Shown: positions 51,863 to 60,920 of the stretch, in pieces | Position numbering within the stretch: position 1 is the stretch's first letter | Layout of the letters: the number at the start of each line of letters is the position of its first letter | Origin: an uncultured Erythrobacter sp. | GTDB lineage: Bacteria > Pseudomonadota > Alphaproteobacteria > Sphingomonadales > Sphingomonadaceae | Direction of reading: 5' to 3' | DNA length: 64,000 nucleotides | Assembly (NCBI GenBank): GCA_947501215.1 | Contig: CANMUS010000001.1 | Span: 620,001 to 684,000 of the forward strand | Position numbers and translations under genes: made by a program | Notes under the pieces: model-generated | Seen by the model: only the letters and a program-made list of their open reading frames with translations | Told to the model about the DNA's origin: nothing | The model's database searches: none

Positions 51863-53359
51863 CTACAGTCTCCATTCCCATCCCAGCGGGTCGCCGTCCA
51901 TGACCTCGACGCCCTTCGCCGCGAGACTGTCGCGGATTGCATCGGAAGTTGCAAAATCTTTTGCAGCACGCGCTTCTTTGCGGCGCTGAAGTTCGGCTTC
52001 GATCTCGGCTTCGGTGAGCTGCGCGTCCTTCGGGCGGATGCGGAGATCGGTGCGGGTGAGCGTCGCGAGAGAGAGTCCTAGAACTTCATTCATATAAATT
52101 GCCGCGAACAACGCATCGCCGCTCCAAGCGGTGCCAGCGCCAGCGACATTTATCGCGCGCTCTAGTGCGACCAATGCCGGTGGCGTTGATAGGTCATCAC
52201 TAACGAAATTTTCGAAGTCATCGACCAACTCGCGAATGCTGGGGTTCAAGCCCTCCATGAATGAGTTTCGGTCCCGCTTCGCCGCACGAAGCATCGGCTC
52301 GACGCTAACGGATTGCCGAAGTCGTTCAACGATAGTGACCATCCGCTTCAACCGCGTCAGCGCAGCCTGCAGTCCTTCCCAGCTGAACTCCAGCTCGCTG
52401 CGGTAGTGCGCCTGTTGGCACATCAGGCGGTAGGCGAGCGGGTGGTAGCCCTTGTCGACCAGCAGTTGCAGGCGCAGGAACTCGCCCGCCGACTTCGACA
52501 TCTTGCCGCTGCGTTCGACGAGGAAGTTGTTGTGCATCCAGATGCGCGCGCCCGAATTGCGCGCATCGTCCAAGCCATTCGTGCAGCAATAGGCCTGGTT
52601 CTGCGCGATCTCGTTCGGGTGATGGATCTCGCGGTGGTCGATCCCGCCGGTGTGGATGTCGAACGGGAAGCCGAGCAGCGCTTCCCCCATGACCGAGCAT
52701 TCGAGATGCCAGCCGGGCGCGCCTTTGCCCCAGGGCGAATCCCACTCCATCTGCCGCGTCTCGCCCGCCGGCGTCTTGCGCCAGATGGCGAAGTCGGCCT
52801 GGTTGCGCTTGCCTTCGACCGTGTCGATCCGGCCCTCGCCGTCGTCCGTAACCGCGCGCGCCAGCCGGCCGTAATCCGCCACGGTCGAGACATCGAAATA
52901 GAGGCCACTGTCGAGTTCGTAGCAGTGCTTCTCGGCGATCCGCTCGCCCCACGCAATCATCGCCTCGACATATTCGGTCGCGCGGGGGTGCTGCTTGGGC
53001 TGCACGTTCAGCCGCGCAAGGTCGCGCTCGAAATCCTCCTGGTAGAATTTGGCGATGTCCCACGCGCTCTTGTTCTCGCGCGCGGCCATCTTCTCCATCT
53101 TGTCCTCGCCCTCGTCCGCATCGGAGGTGAGGTGGCCGACATCGGTGACGTTGATCACATGGGTGAGCTTGTAGCCCTTCCACTGCAGCACGCGGCCCAG
53201 CGTATCGGCGAAGATATAGGCGCGCATGTTGCCGATGTGCTGGTAATTATAGACCGTCGGCCCGCAGGAATAGACGCGTGCCTCGCCTTCGTGGATCGGC
53301 TGGAATTCCTCCAGCTGGCGGGTCAGCGAATTGAACAGCTTGAGCGGCGTATCGGTCAT
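51863..53359 (-). CDS. cysS: Cysteinyl-tRNA synthetase
   Basis: 498 residues, class I synthetase. The N-terminal CGPTVYNYQHIGNMRAYI carries the zinc Cys and HIGN (HIGH) motif; EIHHPNEIAQNQA and ECSVMGEALLGFPFDIHTGG (in part) give the zinc and cysteine-binding pocket; SGKMSKSAGEF is the KMSKS loop; a C-terminal helical domain ends EAEIEAELQRRKEARAAKDF. The length is normal. The end of the gene (about 51900-52300) is less GC-rich than the rest. It is followed at once by the DUF559-like gene. Confidence 0.97.
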   Translation of the reverse strand: MTDTPLKLFNSLTRQLEEFQPIHEGEARVYSCGPTVYNYQHIGNMRAYIFADTLGRVLQWKGYKLTHVINVTDVGHLTSDADEGEDKMEKMAARENKSAWDIAKFYQEDFERDLARLNVQPKQHPRATEYVEAMIAWGERIAEKHCYELDSGLYFDVSTVADYGRLARAVTDDGEGRIDTVEGKRNQADFAIWRKTPAGETRQMEWDSPWGKGAPGWHLECSVMGEALLGFPFDIHTGGIDHREIHHPNEIAQNQAYCCTNGLDDARNSGARIWMHNNFLVERSGKMSKSAGEFLRLQLLVDKGYHPLAYRLMCQQAHYRSELEFSWEGLQAALTRLKRMVTIVERLRQSVSVEPMLRAAKRDRNSFMEGLNPSIRELVDDFENFVSDDLSTPPALVALERAINVAGAGTAWSGDALFAAIYMNEVLGLSLATLTRTDLRIRPKDAQLTEAEIEAELQRRKEARAAKDFATSDAIRDSLAAKGVEVMDGDPLGWEWRL

Positions 53360-53379
53360 GGGCGGCCTGATACTATCCC

Positions 53380-53455
53380 GTCATCCCAGCGCAAGCTGGG
53401 ATCGCTGTCGGCTTGGCGCTTGGTCGAGAACGATCCCAGCTTTCGCTGGGATGAC
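53380..53455. repeat. Hairpin repeat, copy 2 (gtcatcccagcgcaagctggg type)
   Basis: A 76-bp element with arms gtcatcccagcgcaagctggg and cccagctttcgctgggatgac, the same family as 475-554, sharing the tcatcccagcg and cgatcccagctttcgctggga blocks while the centres differ. It sits between the cysS start and the nitroreductase stop, on a run of minus-strand genes, so it is not between convergent genes here. Confidence 0.85.
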
Positions 53456-53463
53456 GAGTGGGT

Positions 53464-54135
53464 TCACCAACCCTCCCAGCGCACGGCCTCGTCGATGTCG
53501 GCGCGGCGGACCTCGAACTGGTTCACGGCTGCATCCTCGTCGCGGTAGCCGATGGCGACGCCGCAGAAGAAGATGTGGTCCTCGGGAATGTCGACCATCT
53601 CGCGAATTTGCGGGGAATAAAGCGCCCAGGCTTCCTGGAAGCAGGTGTCGAGGCCCTCTTCGCGGCAGAGCAGGCCGATGGTCTGGAGCCACATGCCGAT
53701 GTCGCTCCATTGCGGCGGGCCCATGTATTTCGGCGTGTGGACCAGCATCAGCACCGGCGCTCCGAAGGCGCGGAAGTTGTTGGCGAACCACATCAGGCGC
53801 TTGCCCTTGTCCTCGCGGGAGATTTCGAGCGCGCCGTACATGTCCTCGCCCACCCCGCGGCGGCGCTGTTCATAGGCCCCATCGAGCTCGGGCGGATAGA
53901 CGTGATACTCGGGCGCATGCGCCGCGCGGCCCTTGGGAAATTCCTCGGCAATCCGGTCGAACAGTGTCTGCATCGGCTCGCCGGTGAGGACGATGCCGTG
54001 CCACGGCTGGGTATTGCCGCCGGAAGGCGAACGCTGGGCCTTCTCGAGAATGCGCGTGAGCGTCTCGCGCTCGACCGGCTGATCGGTGAACGCGCGGACG
54101 GAGCGGCGGGTCTGGACGGCTTCAGTGACTTTCAT
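53464..54135 (-). CDS. Nitroreductase family protein
   Basis: 223-residue FMN-dependent oxidoreductase. The N-terminal RRSVRAFTDQPVERETLTRILEKAQRSPSGGNTQPWH is the FMN-binding signature in part (RRSVRAF, SPSGGNTQPW), and the C-terminal FFCGVAIGYRDEDAAVNQF closes the fold. The acceptor may be a quinone, nitroaromatic or flavin; sequence alone does not decide. The gene is followed by a hairpin repeat and preceded by an unrelated low-GC ORF. Confidence 0.88.
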   Translation of the reverse strand: MKVTEAVQTRRSVRAFTDQPVERETLTRILEKAQRSPSGGNTQPWHGIVLTGEPMQTLFDRIAEEFPKGRAAHAPEYHVYPPELDGAYEQRRRGVGEDMYGALEISREDKGKRLMWFANNFRAFGAPVLMLVHTPKYMGPPQWSDIGMWLQTIGLLCREEGLDTCFQEAWALYSPQIREMVDIPEDHIFFCGVAIGYRDEDAAVNQFEVRRADIDEAVRWEGW

Positions 54136-54139
54136 TCAG

Positions 54140-54556
54140 TTACTCTTCTTCGCTGATCTCGAAAGTGGGAGCATCATCTGCATCGCAGATCACCTCAACA
54201 CACTGATTCATGCCCGCGATCAACCAAAGTCGATGAGGCGTGGTCAGGCCAGCGAGGCCATTACTAGCCACCCAATCAAGGTAGGGACTGACTTGGACTG
54301 TGTAGATAGTGGCTACTCCGACCCCTTCAGACTCGCGAGCTGCCGAATAATCGAGCATGTCACCTTCATGCTGCGAACGAAAGCTGGTCGGTTGTTCGAA
54401 TGAAACAGTTAGCGATCGGACCCTATCACGCATGGAAATCCGTAATATCTGGTCGTCCCAATTTATAGATACGATCTCGTATAGCCTCCACCCCGCGCAT
54501 GGTTTTGGAGGCTGGAGCGTAGCTACAGCGAAACCGGAGAGTTCAGACTTCCCCAA
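54140..54556 (-). CDS. Hypothetical protein, low-GC
   Basis: 138 residues. The frame starts with TTG at 54556, directly after the cobT stop; a later ATG is possible. The predicted protein is soluble, with Trp-rich short segments (WRLYEIVSINWDD, YLDWVAS) and an acidic end (FEISEEE). Base composition is clearly less GC-rich than cobT and the nitroreductase gene, and codon choice differs, suggesting recent acquisition. I do not recognise a family. Whether it is translated is uncertain because no Shine-Dalgarno precedes it. Confidence 0.5.
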   Translation of the reverse strand: MGKSELSGFAVATLQPPKPCAGWRLYEIVSINWDDQILRISMRDRVRSLTVSFEQPTSFRSQHEGDMLDYSAARESEGVGVATIYTVQVSPYLDWVASNGLAGLTTPHRLWLIAGMNQCVEVICDADDAPTFEISEEE

Positions 54557-56380
54557 TCACTCCACCTCAAACAGATCGGCCAGCTGCTCGATAATGGTCC
54601 CACCAAGCTGCTCGACGTCCATAATCGTCACCGAGCGCCGGTAATAGCGCGTCACGTCATGCCCGATCCCGATCGCCGCCAGTTGCACGGGCGATTGCTT
54701 CTCGATCCAGTCGATCACCTTGCGCAAATGGCTTTCGAGGTAGCCTGCCTGGTTCACGCTCAGCGTGCTGTCGTCGACCGGGGCACCGTCGGAGATGACC
54801 ATCAGGATGCGACGGTCTTCGGGGCGGCGGAGCAGGCGGTCGTGGGCCCAGAGCAGCGCCTCGCCGTCGATGTTTTCCTTCAGCAGCCCTTCGCGCATCA
54901 TCAGGCCGAGATTGCGGCGCGCGCGGCGCCAGGGCTCGTCGGCCTGCTTGTAGAGGATGTGGCGCAGATCGTTGAGGCGGCCGGGATTGGCCGGGCGGCC
55001 GTCGGCGAGCCACGCCTCGCGTGACTGCCCGCCCTTCCACGCACGGGTGGTGAAGCCGAGGATTTCGGTCTTCACGCCGCAGCGCTCCAGCGTGCGCGCG
55101 AGAATGTCTGCGCTGATCGCGGCGATGCTGATCGGCCGCCCGCGCATGGACCCCGAATTGTCGATCAGCAGCGTGACCACCGTGTCCTTGAACTCGGTAT
55201 CGCGCTCGATCTTGTAGGAGAGCGCATGGCCGGGGCTCACGACCACGCGGGTCAGGCGCGCGGCATCGAGCAGGCCTTCTTCCTGGTCGAAATCCCAGCT
55301 GCGGTTCTGCTGCGCCATCAGGCGGCGCTGGAGGCGGTTGGCGAGCCGGGTGACGACGCCTTGCAGGCCCGCCAGCTGGCTGTCGAGATATTGCCGCAGC
55401 CGGTCGAGTTCCTCGTTGTCGCACAGCTCGGGCGCCTCGACGACCTCGTCGAACTTGTCGGTATAGGGCTTGTAGTCGAAGCCGTCGGGAATCTCGGTCC
55501 ACGGGCGGTTCGGGCGGACGGGTTGCATGCCCTCGCCCTCCTCATCCGAAGGATCGCCGTCGGACATTTCCTGCTCGCCCTCGACCTCCTGGTCGGCATC
55601 GCCTTCCGCCTCGCCGTCGGTCACGTCCGAGCGCATGTCGCTCGCCTGCGGTTCGGCGCCGCCTTCGTCCTCCTCGTCGGTATCCTCATCCTGCTCGGGG
55701 CTTTCGCCGTCGTCCTCGTCGCCATCCTCGGCGTCGGTCGCATCGGGCGTGTCGGGCAGCGTCAGGTCGAGATGCCGCAGCATGTCGAGCGTCAGGTCCT
55801 GGAAGGCAGTCTGGTCGTCGAGCACGCCCGCCAGATCGTCCATGTCGGTGCCGATCTTGGCGAGGATATCCTCGCGCACCATGTCCACCGCGCCCTGCGC
55901 CCGTTCGGGGATCGCCTCGCCGGTCAGCGCCTCGCGCAGCATGAGCGACAGGGCGGTCGGCAACGGGACCTCGTTCGCCTCGTCGGCGCGGACGATGGGG
56001 TCGGCATTGGTCCGCGTCTCGACTGCCGAGCCGAGATTGTCGCGAATGCCTGCATAGCGCGTGGTGCCGATCGCCTCGTAGCGGACCTGCTCGATCGCAT
56101 CGTAACAGGCGCGGGCAATCGGTTCGGAGGGCGCGCCCTTGGTGTGCAGCGCTTCGTTGTGATGGCGCAGCTTGAGCGCGAAACTGTCGGCGAAGCCGCG
56201 CGCCTCGGTCGCCTGTTCGCGCGGGAGCGTGCGGCCCGGCAGCGGCACGCGGAAGTTCTTGCCCGCCTGCGCCGGAGCGTCCGCACTCCAGGCGACTTCG
56301 ACTTCCGGCTCGTTCGCCAGCGCACGGCTGGCACCGGTCAGCGCCTGTTTGAAACGTTCGAGGGGGGTCTGGTCTGCCAC
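54557..56380 (-). CDS. cobT: Cobaltochelatase subunit CobT
   Basis: 607 residues. An N-terminal helical region, a long acidic low-complexity segment (about 210-290, runs of Asp/Glu), then a C-terminal VWA domain with the MIDAS motif [13 protein letters not shown] (DxSxS), are the parts of CobT, the AAA-partner subunit of the aerobic (late) cobalt insertion complex with CobS and CobN. Neither of these is in the window, so the gene is apart from the rest of the complex here. The length matches family members. It is followed directly by a low-GC ORF. Confidence 0.93.
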   Translation of the reverse strand: MADQTPLERFKQALTGASRALANEPEVEVAWSADAPAQAGKNFRVPLPGRTLPREQATEARGFADSFALKLRHHNEALHTKGAPSEPIARACYDAIEQVRYEAIGTTRYAGIRDNLGSAVETRTNADPIVRADEANEVPLPTALSLMLREALTGEAIPERAQGAVDMVREDILAKIGTDMDDLAGVLDDQTAFQDLTLDMLRHLDLTLPDTPDATDAEDGDEDDGESPEQDEDTDEEDEGGAEPQASDMRSDVTDGEAEGDADQEVEGEQEMSDGDPSDEEGEGMQPVRPNRPWTEIPDGFDYKPYTDKFDEVVEAPELCDNEELDRLRQYLDSQLAGLQGVVTRLANRLQRRLMAQQNRSWDFDQEEGLLDAARLTRVVVSPGHALSYKIERDTEFKDTVVTLLIDNSGSMRGRPISIAAISADILARTLERCGVKTEILGFTTRAWKGGQSREAWLADGRPANPGRLNDLRHILYKQADEPWRRARRNLGLMMREGLLKENIDGEALLWAHDRLLRRPEDRRILMVISDGAPVDDSTLSVNQAGYLESHLRKVIDWIEKQSPVQLAAIGIGHDVTRYYRRSVTIMDVEQLGGTIIEQLADLFEVE

Positions 56381-56389
56381 GCGGTGTAT

Positions 56390-57052
56390 TTAGGAGGTCG
56401 GGATGGTCTGGCCAGTCTTTTCCCAGTCCTTCGTGAAGCCCTCGATGCCCTTGTCGGTCAGCACGTGCTTGAACAGCCCCTTGATGACGGCGGGGGGCAT
56501 GGTCGCGACATCGGCGCCGATGCGCGTGCTCTCTAGGACATGGACCGGATTGCGGATGCTGGCGACGAGGATCTCGGTCGTGAAGCCGGGATAGTTGTCG
56601 TAGATCGTGCGGATGTCGCGGATCAGCGCCATGCCGTCGAAGCCGTTATCGTCATGCCGGCCGACGAAGGGCGACACGAAGGTCGCGCCCGCCTTCGCCG
56701 CGAGCAGCGCCTGGTTGGCCGAAAAACACAGGGTGACGTTCACCATCGTGCCGTCGCCGGTCAGCTTCTTGCAGGTCTTCAGCCCGTCGATCGTCAGCGG
56801 CACCTTGATGCAGACATTGTCCGCGATCCGGCGCAGGGTCTCGGCCTCTTTCATCATCGTGTCGTGATCGAGCGCAACGACTTCCGCGCTGACCGGGCCA
56901 TCGACAAGGTCGCAGATTTCCCTGGTCACTTCCATGAAATCCCTGCCCGACTTGGCGATCAGCGAGGGGTTGGTGGTGACCCCGTCGAGCAGGCCGGTGT
57001 CGGCCATTTCCTTGATGTCGGCGATGTCGGCGGTGTCGACGAAGAATTTCAT
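56390..57052 (-). CDS. fsa: Fructose-6-phosphate aldolase / transaldolase-like
   Basis: 220-residue TIM-barrel class I aldolase. [20 protein letters not shown] and [13 protein letters not shown] are the typical start, with the Schiff-base lysine K83 in VCIKVPLT, and [23 protein letters not shown] following. The short length places it in the FSA/TalC group (subfamily 3B type), which may act as transaldolase in the pentose phosphate pathway. It precedes cobT on the same strand with a 9-bp gap. Confidence 0.93.
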   Translation of the reverse strand: MKFFVDTADIADIKEMADTGLLDGVTTNPSLIAKSGRDFMEVTREICDLVDGPVSAEVVALDHDTMMKEAETLRRIADNVCIKVPLTIDGLKTCKKLTGDGTMVNVTLCFSANQALLAAKAGATFVSPFVGRHDDNGFDGMALIRDIRTIYDNYPGFTTEILVASIRNPVHVLESTRIGADVATMPPAVIKGLFKHVLTDKGIEGFTKDWEKTGQTIPTS

Positions 57053-57079
57053 TGCTGCGCGCTCCGGAAAGGCGGTGGA

Positions 57080-57898
57080 CTATTCGCCCTGCTGCAAGGG
57101 CATTGCGCGCAGCGAGTCAAGGCTCGTCGCGAGGCTCGCCCACGGATCGGGCGCATCGTCGCGCTCGACGAGGAAATGGCGCACGCCTTGCGCCCGCGCC
57201 TGCGCGATAATCGCCTGAATGGGCAGCGTGCCCTCGCCGACATCGGCCATGCCGCCGTCTGCTGCCATGTCCTTGAGGTGCAGATGGGTGACCCGGTCGG
57301 CGTGGGCCTTGAGAAAGGTGAGCGGATCGACGCCCGCCTTCGACAGCCAATAGGTGTCCAGCTCGAAGCCGATGTCGGAGTCCAGCCCCTCGAACATCAG
57401 ATCGATCGGGCGGACGCCATCGGTCTCCGCGAACTCGAAATCATGCGCGTGATAGGCGAGCGACAATCCCTCGGCCTTGGCCAGAGTGTTGATCGCATTG
57501 AGTCGCGCAGTCCATTCGCGCCACTGGTCGAGCGTCCGGCGCTCTTCCTCGGGCAGCCATGCGAGCATCAGGGTATCGGCGCACAGCGCCTTTGCCCCGG
57601 CAATCGCGGCGGCGGGATCGGACTTCAGCTGCTGCCAGTCGGCATGCGCTGCGGCGACCTCAAGCCCCATGTTTCGAGCATAGCGGCACAGGAGCGCCGG
57701 ATCGGTGCCATGGGTCCCCGCAAACTCGATCTCGTCATAGCCGAGCCGCGCCACATCGAGGATCGCAGCGAACGGGTTGCGCTGCATGGACTCGCGAACG
57801 GTGTAGAGCTGTACGCCGAAGCTTGCCGGCTCCAGCGCAGCTTGCAGAGTCGTGCAACCGGCAAGCAGGCCTGCCGCCATCACAAAAGCAAATCTCAT
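57080..57898 (-). CDS. Exported sugar phosphate isomerase/epimerase-like TIM-barrel protein
   Basis: 272 residues. The N-terminal signal MRFAFVMAAGLLAGCTTLQAA has a lipobox LAGC (C15), so it is probably a lipoprotein. The rest is an AP endonuclease 2/xylose isomerase-like barrel: FGVQLYTVRESMQRNPFAAILDVARLGYDEIEFAG in part, with EVAAAHADW, LSLAYHAHDFEF, and DSDIGFELDTYWL, THLHLKDMA carrying metal-type His, Glu and Asp. Such exported members are common in sphingomonads with sugar utilisation, but the substrate is unknown. It lies just upstream of fsa on the same strand. Confidence 0.85.
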   Translation of the reverse strand: MRFAFVMAAGLLAGCTTLQAALEPASFGVQLYTVRESMQRNPFAAILDVARLGYDEIEFAGTHGTDPALLCRYARNMGLEVAAAHADWQQLKSDPAAAIAGAKALCADTLMLAWLPEEERRTLDQWREWTARLNAINTLAKAEGLSLAYHAHDFEFAETDGVRPIDLMFEGLDSDIGFELDTYWLSKAGVDPLTFLKAHADRVTHLHLKDMAADGGMADVGEGTLPIQAIIAQARAQGVRHFLVERDDAPDPWASLATSLDSLRAMPLQQGE

Positions 57899-57955
57899 CC
57901 GGCATTCATGGCAGAGCGCATGCTACAGAGCTAGCTCGCCCTTTCCGCCAGCAGG

Positions 57956-58657
57956 TCAGTATCCCGCCTGGCCGCCCGCCCCGAACACCCCGATGATCAG
58001 CGGGTCGCGGGTCGCGCCGGGATCGCGGCGGATCGCGGCTTCCTCGTTGCCGATCTCGCGCCAGATGGTGTTGTCGATATTGTCGGCAAAACGCGTGGTC
58101 GCGCCGGACAAATCGACGCCGGTGAGGCCGTTGATCAGCTCGCCCACCAGCGGATCGCTGGCGACGCGCATCGCGGTGCCGAGTTCGGGCACCATCGCCT
58201 CGATCAGCGTGCGGCCCATCGACTGGCGCAGGAAGCCGGTCGCGGCAGTCGGTCCGCCGCGTACGAGATCGATCGCGTTCTGGATGCCGATCGTGCGCAC
58301 CGCATCGGTCACCAGCGGCGCGGCACGCTCCGCCCCTTCAAAGGCGATGTCGCCGAAAGCGTTCTGGAGCCGGTTCTTGAACAGCGCCGAGGTCAGGATA
58401 CGGCTGAGCACATCGCCGCGCGTGCCGAGCAGGTTGTTGAGGCCCAGTTGCGCGACCTGATCGTCCCAGAAACCGTTCGACTGGAGCATGCGCCCGAAGG
58501 CCCGCTCACTGGAAAGGAACAGGATGCGCTGCACGGCATCGACCATGCTGAAGCCAGGCAGGCCCGCGCAGCCGGGCAGCGCCAGTGCTGCGCCGCCGAG
58601 CGAAAGTCCGCCGAGAAAGGCGCGGCGGCCGGTAGGTCTCACAAGAATATCGGTCAT
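57956..58657 (-). CDS. DUF4197 domain-containing exported protein
   Basis: 233 residues. A twin-arginine-like start (RPTGRRAFLGGLSLGGAALALPGC) also ends in a lipobox-like LPGC, so export and lipid anchoring are both plausible. The remainder is the DUF4197 helical domain (FGRMLQSNGFWDDQVAQLGLNN in part, ALFKNRLQNAFGDIAFEGAERAAPLVTDAVR). ATG 58657 is preferred; an ATG at 58672 with no better ribosome site is the alternative. It is divergent from priA. I know no established function for DUF4197. Confidence 0.8.
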   Translation of the reverse strand: MTDILVRPTGRRAFLGGLSLGGAALALPGCAGLPGFSMVDAVQRILFLSSERAFGRMLQSNGFWDDQVAQLGLNNLLGTRGDVLSRILTSALFKNRLQNAFGDIAFEGAERAAPLVTDAVRTIGIQNAIDLVRGGPTAATGFLRQSMGRTLIEAMVPELGTAMRVASDPLVGELINGLTGVDLSGATTRFADNIDNTIWREIGNEEAAIRRDPGATRDPLIIGVFGAGGQAGY

Positions 58658-58721
58658 ATTTTCAGTCCTCATGCTTCCCACCCTTGTTTCCTCACTGTCG
58701 CGCCGCCCATATGGCCGCGCG

Positions 58722-60887
58722 ATGAACCGTGTCCGCTGCCTCGTCCTCAATGCCGCCCTGGGTCCGCTGGACTACAAGGTGCCCGAGGGGCTGGAGGTCG
58801 GGCCCGGATCGGTCGTCGAATGCCCGCTGGGCCCGCGCACGATCATCGGGATCGTCTGGGAGGCTGAACGGCTTCCCGGCAGCGAGGTTCCGGCGGAGAA
58901 GTTGCGGAATTTGCGCGGAGTTTTGCCCGTGCCGCCGCTGTCGGCAGCCCTGCGGCGGCTGATCGAATGGACGGCGGACTATTACGTCGCCTCCCTGTCG
59001 AGCGTGGCGCGGATGGCGCTGTCTTCCGGCGGGGCGCTCAAAGGTCCCGCGACGATGACCGAATACCGCCTGACCGGCGGCATGCCGGAGCGGATGACGC
59101 CCCAGCGGCAGGCGGCGATGGAGGCGCTCGAGGGCGAACAGGCCAACATCCGCGAGCTGTCGGGCATCGCCGGTGTCAGCGAAGGGGTGCTGCGCGGGCT
59201 GGTCAATCAGGGCGTGCTCGAACCGGTCGAGGTCGATTGCGACCGGCCCTATCCCGATGCGCGGCCCGACTTCGCCCATGTCGAACTGAGCGCGGAGCAG
59301 GCCGAGGCATCGGGCGTGTTTGCCAAGGCCGTGCGCAAGGCCGAGTTCGCGCCCTTCCTGCTCGATGGCGTGACCGGATCGGGCAAGACCGAAACCTATT
59401 TCGAGCCTGTCGCCGAAGCGCTGCGGATGGGCCGCCAGGTGCTGGTGCTGCTGCCAGAGATCGCGCTGACCGAAAACTTCCTCCATCGCTTCGAGGAGCG
59501 CTTCGGGGCGGCGCCGGTGCTGTGGCACTCCTCCCTCAAATCGACCGAGCGGCGGCGCGCTTATCGCGCGGTGGCGCAGGGCTCGGCGCAGGTGGTGGTC
59601 GGCGCGCGTTCGGCCCTATTCCTGCCTTTCGCCAAGCTCGGCCTGATCGTGGTCGACGAGGCGCATGAAATCAGTTTCAAGCAGGAAGACGGCGTGCGCT
59701 ACAATGCGCGCGACGTCGCCGTGATGCGCGCGCATTTCGAGCGTGTCCCGGTGGTCCTCGCCAGTGCGACGCCTGCGCTCGAAAGCCTGCAGATGGCCGA
59801 AAGCGGAATTTACTCAAAAATCGACCTGCCGAGCCGCTTCGGCGGTGCCGAATTGCCGAGCATCGACACGATCGACCTGACCGAGGAAAAGCCGCCCACG
59901 GGCATGTGGCTGGCGCAGCGGCTGGTCGACGGGGTCGAGGACCGGCTGGCCAAGGGCGAGCAATCGCTGCTGTTCCTCAACCGTCGCGGTTATGCGCCGC
60001 TGACGTTGTGCCGCAATTGCGGCTTCCGCTACCAGTGCCCCAATTGCAGCGCCTGGCTGGTCGAGCACCGCTTCAGTCGCCGCCTCGCCTGCCATCATTG
60101 CGGCCACGAGACGCCGAGCCCGCAGGCCTGCACCGAATGCGGCGAGCCTGATTGCCTCGTCGCCTGCGGCCCGGGCGTGGAGCGGATCGCCGACGAGGTG
60201 GCCGAGCGCCTCCCCGAAGCGCGGGTGTTCGTGGCGACGTCGGACACGCTCAATTCGCCGGGCAAGGCGGCGGAGTTCATCGCCGCGGTCGAGGCGCGTG
60301 AGGTGGACGTGATCGTCGGCACGCAATTGGTAACCAAGGGGTTCCATTTCCCCGAGCTCACGCTGGTGGGCGTGGTCGATGCCGACCTCGGCCTGGAAGG
60401 CGGCGATCTGCGTGCGGGAGAGCGGACTTACCAGCAGGTCGCTCAGGTGGCGGGCCGCGCCGGACGCGGGACCAAGCCGGGCGAGGTGCTGATCCAGACC
60501 CGCCATCCCGAAGCCAGCGTCATTGCCGCACTGGCAGACGGTGATCGCGATGCCTTTTACGAGGCCGAAACCGAAGCCCGCCGCCATGCAGGCGCTCCGC
60601 CTTTCGGTCGCTGGGCGGCAATCATCATCTCTAGCGAAGACGACGCCGAAGCGCGCGAAGCCGCCAATCGCCTCGGCGCATTCCGCCCGCAGGTGGACGA
60701 TTGCGTGATACTCGGCCCCGCCCCCGCCCCCATGGCCCTGCTCCGCAATCGCTACCGCTATCGCTTCCTCATCAACGCGCGCCGCAGCGTACAATTGCAG
60801 GACGTGATCCGCGGCTGGCTGCGGCAGGTCGATCACCCGCCCGGCGTGCGCGTGGCGGTGGACATCGATCCCTACAACTTCGTCTGA
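58722..60887 (+). CDS. priA: Primosomal protein N' (replication restart helicase)
   Basis: 721 residues. A 3' DNA-binding domain (1-105), a winged-helix part, and a superfamily 2 helicase with Walker A GVTGSGKTETY, DEAH box VVDEAHEISF, and motif VI QVAGRAGRG. The zinc-binding insert has eight Cys in four pairs (CRNCGF, CPNC, CHHCGH, CTECG), needed to restart stalled forks. ATG 58722 is preferred, as the frame open upstream is on the opposite side of the DUF4197 gene. The length is normal. The ATG has no clear Shine-Dalgarno; a weak TTGTTT/CATATG pair lies 8 nt upstream. Confidence 0.95.
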   Translation: MNRVRCLVLNAALGPLDYKVPEGLEVGPGSVVECPLGPRTIIGIVWEAERLPGSEVPAEKLRNLRGVLPVPPLSAALRRLIEWTADYYVASLSSVARMALSSGGALKGPATMTEYRLTGGMPERMTPQRQAAMEALEGEQANIRELSGIAGVSEGVLRGLVNQGVLEPVEVDCDRPYPDARPDFAHVELSAEQAEASGVFAKAVRKAEFAPFLLDGVTGSGKTETYFEPVAEALRMGRQVLVLLPEIALTENFLHRFEERFGAAPVLWHSSLKSTERRRAYRAVAQGSAQVVVGARSALFLPFAKLGLIVVDEAHEISFKQEDGVRYNARDVAVMRAHFERVPVVLASATPALESLQMAESGIYSKIDLPSRFGGAELPSIDTIDLTEEKPPTGMWLAQRLVDGVEDRLAKGEQSLLFLNRRGYAPLTLCRNCGFRYQCPNCSAWLVEHRFSRRLACHHCGHETPSPQACTECGEPDCLVACGPGVERIADEVAERLPEARVFVATSDTLNSPGKAAEFIAAVEAREVDVIVGTQLVTKGFHFPELTLVGVVDADLGLEGGDLRAGERTYQQVAQVAGRAGRGTKPGEVLIQTRHPEASVIAALADGDRDAFYEAETEARRHAGAPPFGRWAAIIISSEDDAEAREAANRLGAFRPQVDDCVILGPAPAPMALLRNRYRYRFLINARRSVQLQDVIRGWLRQVDHPPGVRVAVDIDPYNFV

Positions 60888-60920
60888 GGCACCGGCAGCC
60901 TGATTGCGCGTTCACCCGCC

